NCBI GenBank assembly: GCA_037176725.1
Contig: JAZBRS010000020.1
Coordinates: 90,652,001-90,716,000 of the forward strand
Length of the DNA: 64,000 nt
From: Posidonia oceanica
Lineage: Eukaryota; Streptophyta; Magnoliopsida; Alismatales; Posidoniaceae
Direction: 5' to 3'
The notes under the pieces are model-generated. The model did not search any database. It was not told the origin of the DNA and worked only from the letters and a program-made list of their open reading frames with translations. Both the position numbers and the translations under genes were made by a program. Numbering within the stretch: position 1 is the first letter of the stretch; each line of letters begins with the position of its first letter. Below, one piece after another: positions 23,696 through 34,042 of the stretch.

Positions 23696-23754
23696 GAGGT
23701 CAAGGGGACTGAGACTGCTATTCAGGGTTGACTAGACACCCCACCCGAGTTAGA

Positions 23755-24180
23755 GCAGTGCAGCTAAAATGCAAATGCGAATGCGAATGCTAATGCTAAT
23801 GCTATGCACACTAAGTTCTACTGGGGGGTGTATGCGAGTGATGCATGTGTGTGCGATGAGCTCTATGCAGCTCTAAGCGACAATGTTGTTTTTCATTGAG
23901 CTCTGTGCGGCTCTAAGCGACAATGCTGTTTCTCGCTAAGCCTTGTGCAGTTCTAAGCGATGATGATGCTATTGTTGTACATGTGTTGCAGATTCTGCTA
24001 GGGATACATGCAGATACATGATGCTGTGTGTGTGCTGAGCTTTGCGCGGCTCTAAGTGATGCTAGTGCAATGTGTGCTGATGCTAACTCTACTGGGGACA
24101 CTTGCAGAGCGTGATGCTATGCTTGATACAATGCAATGCTATGTTATGATGATGTTGATGCAAATCTATATGATGCATGC
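23755..24180. repeat. E1 3' UTR short repeats (GCTAATGC words and a roughly 45-bp GCTCTAAGCGA unit)
   Basis: GAATGC/GCTAATGC runs (23770-23815) are followed by three to four copies of a unit containing GAGCTCTGTGCGGCTCTAAGCGACAATG-like sequence (from about 23858). The same GCTAATGC words fill 37370-37740 in E4, so this part of the 3' UTR is shared between the two elements. Confidence 0.7.
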
Positions 24181-24239
24181 GATGCAGCGACAAGTTGGCG
24201 GCTAATCCAAACTTGCGCAAAGAGGGACGCCAGACAAGA

Positions 24240-24475
24240 CTAACGAGCTTGCCGTTCGCGACACTAGACATTTTGACGGATGTCATCCAGGTAGTTAGGG
24301 CTACCAGCCTAGAGAGAGGAGAGCACGATACCAATGGCAACGAAAAAAAGATGCCCTGGTATTAGGAGGATGATACCAGGGAGTGAGCAAAACGCTCCTG
24401 GCACCGGGAAGAAGGCAAGACAGTATGACAGGTGTCAGCCAAGCAGTTAGGACTGCCAGCCTGAGCAAAAAGGGG
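24240..24475. repeat. E1 3' UTR hairpins of the GACAT and ATACCAGGG type
   Basis: GACAT-TTTGACGG-ATGTC at about 24264-24282 is followed by AGTTAGGGCTACCAGCC. CCCTGGTAT and ATACCAGGG face each other at about 24353-24381. The GTTAGGGCTACCAGCC tail is shared with E4, linking this area to the E4/E5 hairpin family. Confidence 0.7.
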
Positions 24476-24482
24476 CAAGCTA

Positions 24483-25690
24483 GTCCTCGTCCGTCCGACA
24501 CGGGGAACTAGGGCATGTGGGACTTCGTCTGCCTAGAGCGAAGTCGCGCAAAAGAGGGAAACATGTCCTCATCCGCCTGGAGCGAGGATGCAAGCAAACG
24601 GGACTTTGTCCGCCTAGAGCAAAGTCACGCAAAAGGGAAGCTTGTCCTCGTTCGCCCGGAGTGAGGAAGCAAGCAAACGAGACTTCATTTGCCCAAAGCA
24701 AAGTCGCGCAAAAGGGAAGTTTGTCCTCGTCCACCCGGAGTGAGGAAGCAAGCAAATGGGACTTTATCCGCCCAGGGCGAAGTCGAGTGAAAGGAAAAAA
24801 CTTGTCCTTGTCTGCTCGGAGCGAGGAAGCAAGCAAGCAGGACTTTGTCTGCCCGGAGCGAAGTCTCGCAAAGAAGCAAACTTGTCCTCGTCCACCCGGA
24901 GCGATGAAGCAAGCAAGCGGGACTTCGTCCACCTAGGGCAAAGTCGCATGAAAGGAGAGACTTGTCCTCATCCACCCAGAGCGATGAAGCAAGCAAGCGG
25001 GACTTCATCAACCTAGAGCAAAGTCACGTGAAAGGAGAGACTTGTCCTCATCCGCCCGGAGCGAAGTCGTGCAAAAGGGAAGCTTGTCCTCATCCGCCTG
25101 AAGTGAGGAAGCAAGCAAGCGGGACTTCGTCCTCCCAGAGTGAAGTCGCACGAAAGGAGAGATTTGTCCTTGTCCGCCCGGAGCGAGGAAGCAAGCAAGC
25201 GGGACTTCGTCCACCCGAAGCAAAGTCGCGCAAAGAAGCAAACTTGTCCTCATCTGCCAGGAGCGAGGAAGCAAGCAAGTGGGACTTCCTCCATTTGCAG
25301 CAAAGTCGCACAAAGAAGCAAACTTGTCCTTGTCCACCTGGAGCGAGGAAGTAAGCAAGCAGGACTTCGTCCACCCAGAGTGAAGTCACGCGAAGGGAGA
25401 GACTTGTCCTCATCCGCCTAGAGCGAGGAAGCAAGCAAGCGGGACTTTGTCCGCCCGAAGTGAAGTTTCATGAAAGATAACTTGTCCACATCTGCCCGGT
25501 ATGAGGAAGCAAGCAAGTGGGACTTCGTCCATCCGTAGCGATGACGTGCGAAAGGATAAACTTGTCCTCGTCCGCCTGGAGTGAGGAAGCAATCAAGCGA
25601 GACTTCGCCTGCCTGGAGCGAAGTCGCGTGAAAGGAAAACTTGTCCTCGTCCGCCCAGTACGAGGAAGCAAGCAAGCGGGACTACGTCCG
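24483..25690. repeat. E1 3' UTR minisatellite, about 15 units of about 80 bp, each holding two hairpins
   Basis: CTTGTCCTCGTCCGCC starts recur at about 24560, 24640, 24720, 24803, 24881, 24961, 25041, 25083, 25164, 25243, 25323, 25403, 25481, 25560 and 25639. The unit starting at 25041 is short. Each unit contains a TCCTCG...CGAGGA hairpin and a GACTTCG-N11-CGAAGTC hairpin. Perfect examples are 25601-25625 (GACTTCG/CGAAGTC) and 24602-24626 (GACTTTG/CAAAGTC). Open frames on both strands are by-products. Tandem repeats in the 3' UTR are established for Ogre/Tat elements. Confidence 0.92.
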
Positions 25691-25698
25691 TTCTGTAC

Positions 25699-27534
25699 TA
25701 TAGACACCCCATTTTGGCACCTAGTCGGCAGGTTTCTCTGGAAGAGCGTGCTTGAGAGCGGCGGACCCCATTCCAGCCCCAATCCTACCCCAAAACCTCA
25801 GAAGCTTACCCAAACCTACCCAACACCCTAGAAACCTACCCAACCTAGCCTACAACCAAGCACAAAGCTAGAAGCCTACCCAGATTTTACTGTTGTGCGT
25901 GTTGGCTGTGCGGGTTCCATGCATGTTTCTGTCAGTTAGCCTATGACAGTTTGAAACACAGGTTTTCGTGCGCCCTGTCAACCGACACGTCGACCTCCCG
26001 CTAGCTCGCACCAACCCAACCTCGTACCTCGGACTGCCACCTACGCTTTGCACCCAACCACTCCTTGGCACACCTCCCCATTCACACGCCACCGCCTACA
26101 CAAGCGAGCTCTCTCACGCTGCCTAGAAACTTGTTTCAGCCGCCTCTGTCACACGACAATTGGCTTTCATCACACATGCATGTCGCTTGACCTCGTACCA
26201 GCTCCCCTGCCACACTCCTATCATACACCATCATTGTGCTAGTGTTGGAAACGCCCCTGCACGCAAGGTCAGCTGTTGGTAGCTCAAAATGGCCTCCCCA
26301 CCAACCATTTGCAACTGTGATGGATTTTTGAAGAACCCACCAGAGCCTCCTCCTTGTGCGAGAGCATCCCGGAGCCTCTACCTTGGCATCCCAGAGCTCG
26401 ACACCACAACCCAAGCCTTCTCGAGCTTCCAAGCACCCTCGCAGCCACCTTGCCTTCTATCGAACCCATCTCCGGCTGACATCTCAGCAACCCAACACAG
26501 CCCGCACACCCGCACCACTTCCGGCCTTGTCCACCCACTCCCAGCAGACCTTCTAGCATCTCCCAGCAACCCAACACTTGCCGGGCACCCCCTCTTCCTG
26601 AGCACGTGCACCACCTCCACCGACTAACCCAACTGAGGCCGACATTACCGCATTGCCTCAAACCCTCTAGGCACTTCATCAACGATGCCCGAGCGTCCTC
26701 CGAGCATCCACGAGCATGCCCCGATCCCGCTGTGCCACAACCACTACCTCCCACATCGCCGTAGCCCAGGCTGCCGGCCATTGCAACCTGCCGATGTCGG
26801 GAGGTACAGCCGCGCCCCTGCACAAGTGAGCGGCGCTTCCTCCTCCTTCCTCGGACCTCCCTCGACCTCTCGATCCTCTCCGTGCACTGAGGCGGTGTCC
26901 CGCGGCCTGTCGGCCTTCCCCAAGGCCGACAGATGCGTGCGTTGCCGGTGAAGAGAGGTGGAGGTGGGGAGAGAGGTCTGGACATCTATTTCTCATTTTA
27001 AATACGTATTTGCATTCATTGTTATGCCATCTACCTTTATGCATGATTGTTTTCCTGTTTTGCTTTGGTTTGCATGATCGAATCAAGCGAGGAAGTTCGT
27101 TGGTCCAGCAAGCAAACTGGTGCACGTAATACATGTGCATATTACCTGCGCATTTTTGCTAGTAGCCAGACCAGCTTGAATAGAGCATTTCTTGATGACT
27201 TGCATTTGGTTTTTTAGCATCTGATCTTGCACAATGCATGCCCACACACACTTGCATGTTTCCTGACCATTACTTGTAAGTTTTGCATCGTCGGTGGCGC
27301 ATGGTGTGGCAACAAAGTCCGGCACCCGATTGTCCCAGGTTGGACTTTGAGCCGATATACCTCACGACGCTTGCATCCATTTTCTAAACTAATTGCATGA
27401 TTTTGATCCTGGATATGCCCTCTAGCATTCCATAGCATTAGTTGCATTTTTCACATCGTTTGCATAACATTTCCATAGCGATGAAGTTCACTGTCTGAGC
27501 TGACGGACTGATGCATGTAATATCTACGCGTATT
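25699..27534 (+). repeat. E2 5' LTR, left portion
   Basis: It comprises a U3-like start, a GC-rich section (26040-26960) and the first copy of a degenerate internal duplication (about 27080-27300). Open frames in the GC-rich section (233 residues at 26284-26985 minus, 112 at 26289-26627 plus) overlap antiparallel and lack known domains. Confidence 0.75.
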
Positions 27535-27779
27535 TGTAGACACCCCATTTTGACATGCTCATTTGGTGGTTCTTTCTCTAGTGGCTTCAAAACCCATTTT
27601 TAAACCTTAGAAAACCCTATGATAAATCCCTAAGTTTGCACTCTCCAAATCCCTAGAAAAACTCTAGGTAAATCACTCCTAAAATCCTAGAAAAGCTCTA
27701 GGATAGCATCTCTTAAACCCTAGGTCAGCATTTAAACCCTAGGTTAGCACAGGACATTCCCGTGCATGCACAAGCCCAA

Positions 27780-28280
27780 GCCCTTATCCTTTTCTCTCTC
27801 CTCATTATCCTTTTCTCTCTCCCCTTCATTTCCTTCTTCTTCTTCTTCTCCTTCTTCTTCCTTTATTTCTCTCTTTTCTTTTTTCTCAAACCAAACCCAA
27901 GCCCCCCTTTTCTTCTCTTTCTCTCCTCTTTTTTCTTCTTCACAAATGCCAAGCCCAAGCCCACTAACATTTTCTTCTCTCCCTCTTTTTTCCTTCTTTT
28001 TCTCCTTCCCTTCTTCCTTTCTTTCTTTCTTTCCTTCCTTTCTTTCCCTTTTCTCCTCTTTTACCACTTCAGCCAAAGCCCACCAATACTCTTCCCTCCC
28101 TCCTCTATTTCTCCCCTTTTTTCTTTTCATCAAGCCCAGTCCACCACCACAGAATCCCCTCTATTTCTTTTCACCTTTTTCCTTCACCTCCTCCGGCCCA
28201 GCCCACCCTTTTTTCTTTCTTCTTCTTTTTCATCTTTCCAGCCCAACCTCCTTCTCTCTTTTTCTCTTCTTTTCCCTCCT
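27780..28280. repeat. Polypyrimidine tract of S3
   Basis: This is about 500 bases of almost pure T/C on the plus strand. It creates two overlapping plus-strand frames of more than 200 residues (Ser/Phe/Leu/Pro) that are compositional only. Confidence 0.9.
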
Positions 28281-29524
28281 CCTGCTGCAACCAACAACAC
28301 CCCCTCACAAGCTCAGGCTTCCACCACAGCAGCACCTTTGCACGGCCTTCTCACCTCCCTTGCTCGGCCTTCAACACCTCTGACTCCTCTGCCTCCTTCC
28401 CACTCTCTCAGCCACTCCATAGCCTGACAATAGCCTCCCTCTCCTCTGCCATTTGCTGGCCTTCAACACCTGCAAAACATAGTGAACCCACTACCCAATT
28501 CCCAGCTCATCTCGAGTGCCAAGCTTCAAACAAAACCACAGCTCCTTCCTCTTCATTCACCACCTTTCAGTGCGTGCAAGGGAGAGCAATTGAGAACCAG
28601 AACCCACTTCCTTCCTCCTCTTCCAGAGATTCCAGAATTTCCTCCCGAGCTTCCCAGCCCACTCCCAGCTCTCACACACCCACATTCCACTCTCCAGACA
28701 CGCACCAACACCCACATCCTATTCCCCACTTCACCACCCACAAAACCAACCCAGAAACCACCCAAAATCCTCAGCCTTCACGCCCATACCCAAAACCCCT
28801 TCCACCTGAAAATTCCCAACCCACAGCCTGCACCAGCTCCCCCAACTCCTCCATCCCACTCCCTGAACAACCATCTTCCTCACCCAATCCCCAGCTCACC
28901 ACCTAAAGCCCAACTGTTTCTGAAATTGCATGTCAGTCCCTGTTTCAACTGTTGCATGTTTGTATGCTTTCTTTGCATTGCACTTAGGTCCTACATGTTT
29001 TTAAAACTGTATTTAAGCCCTTTCATGCATTTTTGCATGCATAACTCCTAATTAGCTTTGCATTTTGCCCATGCATTGTTGCATTAGCATTCATGCATGC
29101 ATTCATCCTGTTTTACACACACCTAGGAACATTTTGCACACAAGACCCTGTAGTTTTCCTAAATTACACTTAGGTCCCTGTATTGCATTTTTGCATGCAT
29201 TTGCACTTCCATATCATTGCACATTGCATCCTTGCATCCCTTCAACATTCCTCAGCACTTTTGCATGCATACACCCAGCATTGCATGCATTTAGGGGCTA
29301 ATTGCACTTAGACCCCTGCCTAGTTCAATTTTGCTGGCCCTTGAGCCATCTGACTTGCAATCTGAATAACTTTTGATCGGACCATTGGATCTTTGCGATC
29401 TAACTATCCAGGTCTTCCCGATTGAATGATCTTTCATTTAAACCAAAGTTATCTCAGATCAGGCCTCAGATTCTAAGGATAAGCCAACCTGAAGCACTGC
29501 ATAGCATCCATTGCATTCCCATTT

Positions 29525-30020
29525 GCATTGCATGCATCGTTTTGCGCACCCATATTTGTTTTCTTCTACATTTGCATCGTTTTGCGTAAATGCATTTGTT
29601 TTCCTCTTGCATTTGTATCGTTTTGTGTGCATGCATTTGTTTTCTTCTGCATTTGCATCGTTTTACGTGCATACATTTGTTTTCCTTTGCAGTTGCCTTG
29701 TTTTGCGTGCATGCATCTATTTCCCTTTGCGTTTGTATTGTTTTGTGCACCCGCATTCGTTTGCATCATTTTGTGTTCCAGCTCCCGTTTTCTTTTGTAT
29801 TCGCCTCATTTTGCGTGCCACTTTGTTTTATTTGCATATCGCCTGCATCTGTATCATTTTGCGTGCCTGCTTTGCTTTTCTTTGCTTATTGCCTGCACTT
29901 GCATCGTTTTGCGTGCCTACCTGCATTTTCTCCTACATTGCACTGTTTTCCGTACCCACTTTCGTTTTCCCCTACATGTCGCTTGCATTGCATTGTTTAT
30001 CGTAGTTTTGTTTTATCGCC
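29525..30020 (+). repeat. S3 minisatellite, GCATCGTTTTGCGTGC-type units of about 45-60 bp
   Basis: About ten units are built of TTTGCATCGTTTTGCGTGC and a T-rich spacer. They are homologous to the S1 and E5 arrays but with longer spacing. Confidence 0.85.
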
Positions 30021-30653
30021 TGCATTTGCATTAGGGCAATGATGCTTACTGCCTAGGAGTTCTCACGAGCCAAGGTTCGCCCGGTTCGGAACACTAGCAG
30101 CGTTGCTGAGCACATAGCTTGCACGTTTAATTCCCTGCACGCATCTTAGCACTTAGAGCACGCATTAGAGCATGCATTCAGACATTTTGCATTTAGGCAC
30201 TAGGCAAGCATTTCCCTGCATTTGCGAGCGAGATAGCCTAAGAAAGACCGATTCTCAGACGTATCGGGGGTGCCTAACACCTTCCCCGTGCGTAACAGGA
30301 GTCCTTGCCCTTTCTCTTGGCCCGCAATGACCTCTTCCTTCATCCTAGGCACGAGTCATAACATAGCATAGCATAGCATCGCATTGTGTTGCATCGCATC
30401 TCTTTGCATCCTCTTTGCATCTGATTTTGCATGTCTTTTCATGCATTACCCTCGATTTTCCTTGTCTCCCAATCTAATAGACATGGTGGTGACTCTGATT
30501 TGTCTTATCATTTCCTTTTCCTCTTTTTGCCAGCGTTTTCGAGTCAAGTTTCCTTCCTCGTATTCCCCCGCACATAGTGAGCCTAATGTTGATCGGTGCA
30601 CGCGAGCTTTGGCATCGTGCATGGATTCGGTATTTCAGGATTACTACAGTATT

Positions 30654-31478
30654 GCCTGTGCGTTTTTCGTCTGTATACAGACCGACCATAATAGAGCGCC
30701 TTCCTTTAATTCGCACATGGTTTTCTGCATCTAGCTAGTTTTTGTGCATGCCCTTGCATCCATGCATGTTGCCTGACCGTTGTTTCTCGGTTTCATGCAT
30801 CGCGTCACCCGTTTTCCCATGGTTTTTCGCCTTGGATTTGGCTTTCCTCGCACATCGCTTCTTGCCTACATTTCATTTGGGCAATAATGTTTACTGTCAT
30901 AAGTCCTTCAGAACTGATGTATGCCCAGTTCAGGACACTGGCAGCGTAGCTGAGCACATAGATCACCCATCTTGTTTTCCATCATGCATCATGGCATCTT
31001 AGGCATACATCAAAGCATGTTAAAGCATTCATGGCATTTAGGCATTTTAAGCATGCATTAGGCATTCATTAAGGCATAGCATCATCGCCCTCGAGCGTAT
31101 ATTAATTGTCAAGCATTGCCGACATTCCGCATATGCGAGCAAAAAGCCTAGAAAGACCGATTCCGGGTGTATGGGGGTGCCTAACACCTTCCCCATGCAT
31201 AACAGAAGTCCTTACCCTTTCTCTGGTCCGCAATGACCATTTTGTTCTTATCCATTAGCATGAGTCATACATTGCACGCATTTGCATGTTTTTCATGCTT
31301 TCTTCAGTTTTCCTTGTCTTCCGATTTAATAGACTAGGTGGCGACTCCGATTTGCTTTATCTTTGTTTTATTCACCCTTTCCTGGTGTTCTCGAGTCAAG
31401 TGTCCTCCCTCGGTTTGCACCGATATCGTGGTCGATCACTCTCGGGCCCTCACCAACCCGAAATCCCGCGCGATCACA
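30654..31478 (+). repeat. E2 5' LTR, right portion (R/U5)
   Basis: It carries the conserved block (31146-31250) and a second, weaker conserved region (30870-30960). A primer-like GGTGGCGACTCCG lies at about 31338-31350 and the LTR end is at 31478. Confidence 0.8.
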
Positions 31479-31482
31479 AGAG

Positions 31483-31500
31483 TGGCAACTCCGTTGGGGA
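31483..31500 (+). promoter_or_regulatory. E2 primer-binding site
   Basis: TGGCAACTCCGTTGGGGA lies four bases after the LTR end. It differs at three positions from the E5 primer site TGGCGACTCCGCTAGGGA. This TGGCGACTCC type is the one used by Ogre/Tat elements, usually assigned to tRNA-Arg. I have not matched it to a tRNA. Confidence 0.8.
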
Positions 31501-32347
31501 TGCAAGACTCCGACTTTTGCATTGGCTTTTCGCTTGCATGGATTTTGCACTTTTGCTTGCCTTTATGCTTATACTCACCTTAATGCTTGCTTACGCCATG
31601 CTTACATGCCTTTGCATGGTGGTTGTTTTTATTTCACACAAATATGCTATGCCACCTCACATTTGCACAAGCCATGCCTTTACATGCATTTTGACGTGTT
31701 GTTTGTCTTTAATTTTCACTAATCATGAGACACAACACATGCACATGCCTTTTGCCTTGTTGTATGTTGCTTGCATGCCATGACTTCATGCCTCTTTCCC
31801 CTTTTGCATATGCCATGCCTAGGATATCGAAGACATGTTTGCTTCCCCTTGGCTTAACTTAAAAACTACAAATAAAGCCAAACAATAAAGCTTAAGCACA
31901 ACTAGAGCCAAACTTGTAATCCTCTCCCTTTGGCTAAATAAAATGCAATTAAAAGACACCAAAGCATCCTCGCCTGATTGAGCATTTAGAAGGCAAGCAT
32001 CTTCTCATCCTTGAGTCTACCCACTTAGTCTGAGAAGGATAGTCTCGGTCTTTTGTTCCATCGATTTGGTGTGGGGTGAATTGGTCAGTCTGTCCCCCCT
32101 TGTTTGGGGTCTGTAGATGTGGATTTGGGGGTGTTTGGATGAAGTAGTCAGTGCTTCCACGTATGTTGACGACTTGATGTGATCACCGCTCGTCGATGGG
32201 CTGACAAGATGCCTAGGGGAGATGTGGATGATGTGGGTCGTCGGCTCACTAGATCAACGGTAGGATGTCGTCCAGCGGCGTCTTCATGCTATGTGAGATA
32301 TTCCTTTCCTTCAAAACAAACAAAAAGTAGATCTAGGTAAGTCCAGG
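31501..32347 (+). other. E2 leader (untranslated region upstream of gag)
   Basis: It is homologous to 46885-47720 of E5 (both have GATGCNAGACTCCG, the GCATGCCTTTTG words and a TTCTCATC...TCTGCCCCCC block). No long frame is present. The interval after about 32110 has no match in E5 and breaks at E3. Confidence 0.75.
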
Positions 32348-32644
32348 TGTAGTAAACAGATCAGATAAATAAGAAATAATAGAAATAAATGCAACTAATA
32401 CTAATCGGGGGTGGTTCCCCGCATGTATATGCTATGGGTCCTATTTTAAGGAATGCAAAATGAAATGAAAAAGTAGATTGGAAGAAGATACTCCCTTCAC
32501 CGTCGTGGTATATGCAGTGGAGTGAGGAAGTGGAGGCACGGTTGGAGCTCCGGCTATGCTCGAGATCTCTGGGATCTAAGGTGGGATAGTGATCTCTGGG
32601 ATCTAGGGTTTCTCTCAAGATCTAGGGATATTGGTCTCTCTTTT

Positions 32645-32745
32645 AATTGGCTTCCCACACTTTGATTTTGCCTCCCACTAATGAATTTGCCTCCCCAAAT
32701 CCTAAAAGTGCCTCCCAAACCATAAAAATGCCTCCCCTTGAGTAC
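32645..32745. repeat. TTTGCCTCCC-type short repeats downstream of the E3 TATA box
   Basis: Five copies of a TGCCTCCC word spaced 17-25 bases apart sit just after the predicted transcription start (minus sense). Confidence 0.7.
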
Positions 32746-32758
32746 TGACTCACAATGT

Positions 32759-32769
32759 CTATTTATAGG
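32759..32769 (-). promoter_or_regulatory. E3 LTR TATA box
   Basis: The minus strand reads CCTATAAATAG, followed by a normal-looking start-site distance. The U3 would be 33768-32770 and R/U5 about 32735-32348. Confidence 0.7.
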
Positions 32770-32829
32770 TTCATAGGATATGAGTGGATCAAATCTAGGA
32801 AGCTTCTAGAAGAAAATAGATATTTTATA

Positions 32830-33415
32830 GCAAGTCGCCGAATGCACAGGCGATAAGCACAAATATCTCCCACAAATGACGTGGAAATGACGCGGAGGTC
32901 TGCTAACCGGGTCAAAGGAGGAGTCCACGTAAACAAGTCGCCGCTATTGGTGGCGTCTATACCTCAGTTGCTCCTGCAAGACCGAGTCAAATAGAGTCCA
33001 CATCAGCTAGTCACCACTTACACTGGCGCCTAGCTGCTGCATTATTCCAAGCCAAATTTTAGGTGTGTTCTATTTTTAAGGGGGGTGGTTTAGCATATTA
33101 AAAATGTGTTAAAATCAAGATATTAATCTGAAGCCACTTAGGATTTTCTAGATTGTTCTTTAATTAATTATTTTATATGATATATGTGTTATATCCTATA
33201 TTAAATGCTAGAAAATCATATAAATATCAATAATTTACGGAAAAATGTTGTAATAGCTTATAAAATTCCCGTATGTTATATTAATACCCAGGATATTGAT
33301 ATTAAGCTGGAGGGAGTAGCAGGATGCTAGTCGCCTGTGTAGTTGGTGCCTACACAGTCCAGTCACCGCTCTGAATGGTGCCTGTCTATGTCGCCACTTT
33401 GGGAGGCAACTAGCT
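32830..33415. repeat. Dispersed CGCC/GGCG hairpins in the E3 U3
   Basis: Six copies of (C/T)AGTC(A/G)CC, a 9-base loop and GG(T/C)G(C)CT(A/G) occur at about 32834, 32937, 33009, 33325, 33363 and 33391. Arm changes are matched in several copies (TAG...CTA against CAG...CTG; CACC...GGTG against CGCC...GGCG). Confidence 0.75.
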
Positions 33416-33768
33416 AGTCTTTTTGCATTTTTAACCCTGTCTTTCATATTAATCTAAAGAAACATGTTAAAAGTCCAGAAAAACATCAGAAATTCCACGA
33501 AATCATAAAAACATCTTCTTTAACTCAAATCTGCCACTAATTTGAGTGGAATAAAGAGTATTCAAGGTACTCAAGCTTGCCACTAGTTTGAGTGAGTCAG
33601 CTTTGCCACAGCTAATGACCTTGAGCCAAGTAAGATTAAGCATTGTTTTTAAGCAAATCATGAAAAATCCGGAAAATGTGTTATTAAGCCTTAGTTATGT
33701 GACTTGAGGTGCCTAAGAGGTTCCTATCCTCTATGAACTCTCAGAAATGCGAAAATGGGATATCTACA

Positions 33769-33785
33769 GATGCCCCTCCTTGGAG
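33769..33785 (-). promoter_or_regulatory. E3 polypurine tract
   Basis: The minus strand reads CCAAGGAGGGGCATC directly before the LTR start at 33768. Confidence 0.75.
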
Positions 33786-34042
33786 TAGATCTTGGAACAA
33801 GAGCAGCTTCAAGGTAAGAACGATGTCCCATCGAGCATTTCCTGAAGAGGGGAGCTCTATCTCAAACAATCCGCCACTAGGGATGAAGAAAGATAAAAAG
33901 AAGGGGTGAACTAACTCGGTTTCGGGAGATTGTCACACAACCGAGTGATTCGATTAATTGCCGTCATATTGAAGACTTAGGCATGGAGGGGTCAAGTCGG
34001 TTTCGGAGCTATGTGTCACAACCGATGTCATGACCATGTCAA

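Larger units (their letters stand above)
10466..25698 (-). mobile_element. E1: Tat-type Ty3/gypsy element, 3' LTR plus 3' UTR (5' part displaced beyond E2)
   Basis: The 3' LTR runs 10466-23678 and is split by the nested solo LTRs S2 and S1. Without S2 and one TSD copy it is about 2.18 kb. The right end reads TGTCTATA (TGTAGACA degraded) and is followed by the polypurine tract complement GATGCCCCTCC. This fixes the orientation as minus and makes the DNA to 25698 the element's 3' UTR. The UTR holds a minisatellite of about 80 bp (24483-25690). At 25699 another LTR begins, so the rest of E1 should lie right of the window. The left target flank would be ACTTG (10461-10465). Confidence 0.75.
27530..30653 (+). 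mobile_element. S3: solo LTR, plus, 3.11 kb, with TSD GTATT
   Basis: The LTR runs 27535 (TGTAGACACCCCATTTTGACATG) to 30648 (GGATTACTACA). It is flanked by GTATT at 27530-27534 and GTATT at 30649-30653. The E2 LTR resumes directly after. Contents in order: CCCTAGG/AAACCC words 27600-27750; pyrimidine tract 27780-28280; C-rich section to 28910; TGCAT-rich field 28920-29330; minisatellite 29525-30020; conserved blocks 30024-30115 and 30236-30345; and a GACATGGTGGTGACTCTG primer-like site at about 30478-30496. No coding domain is present. Confidence 0.95.
25699..32347 (+). mobile_element. E2: Tat-type element, 5' LTR plus leader (rest displaced by E3)
   Basis: A plus-strand LTR starts at about 25699 (TATAGACACCCCATTTTGG; the first two bases have decayed from TG) and ends at 31478 (GCGATCACA). 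A tRNA primer site follows at 31483 and a leader like that of E5 follows that. S3 is nested in the LTR. Removing S3 leaves an LTR of about 2.66 kb. The leader breaks off at 32347 where E3 begins. The left flank TGTAC (25694-25698) is the predicted target duplication, to be sought right of the window. Confidence 0.8.
32348..34042 (-). mobile_element. E3: LTR element, 3' LTR plus start of 3' UTR
   Basis: The right LTR end TATCTACA at 33768 is followed by the polypurine complement GATGCCCCTCCTTGG. The left end is placed at TGTAGTAAACAG (32348), which resembles the TGTAGTAATC ends of S2 and E4 but is less certain. The LTR is short (about 1.42 kb) with a clear TATA box and no long GC-rich or minisatellite section, so E3 belongs to a different family from E1, E2, E4 and E5. 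About 270 bases of 3' UTR follow to 34042, where E4 begins. CCAGG (32343-32347) is the tentative left target flank. Confidence 0.65.

Noticed and set aside
24480..25434. Antiparallel frames of 100-150 residues
   Set aside because: They are by-products of the 80-bp minisatellite of E1.
26284..26985. 233-residue minus-strand frame in the E2 LTR
   Set aside because: GC-rich LTR section with overlapping open frames on the other strand, no domain, and no conservation of the frame in related LTRs. The same judgement applies to 6280-6993, 17627-18211, 22819-23619 and 36571-36992.
27600..27750. Telomere-like AAACCCTA words (also 16600-16680, 22030-22280, 42420-42470)
   Set aside because: Words are scattered, not a perfect 7-bp tandem array, and they are common to the U3 of these LTRs.
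27762..28427. 221- and 205-residue frames rich in Ser, Phe, Leu and Pro
   Set aside because: Product of a pyrimidine tract. Both frames are open at once and no family is recognisable.
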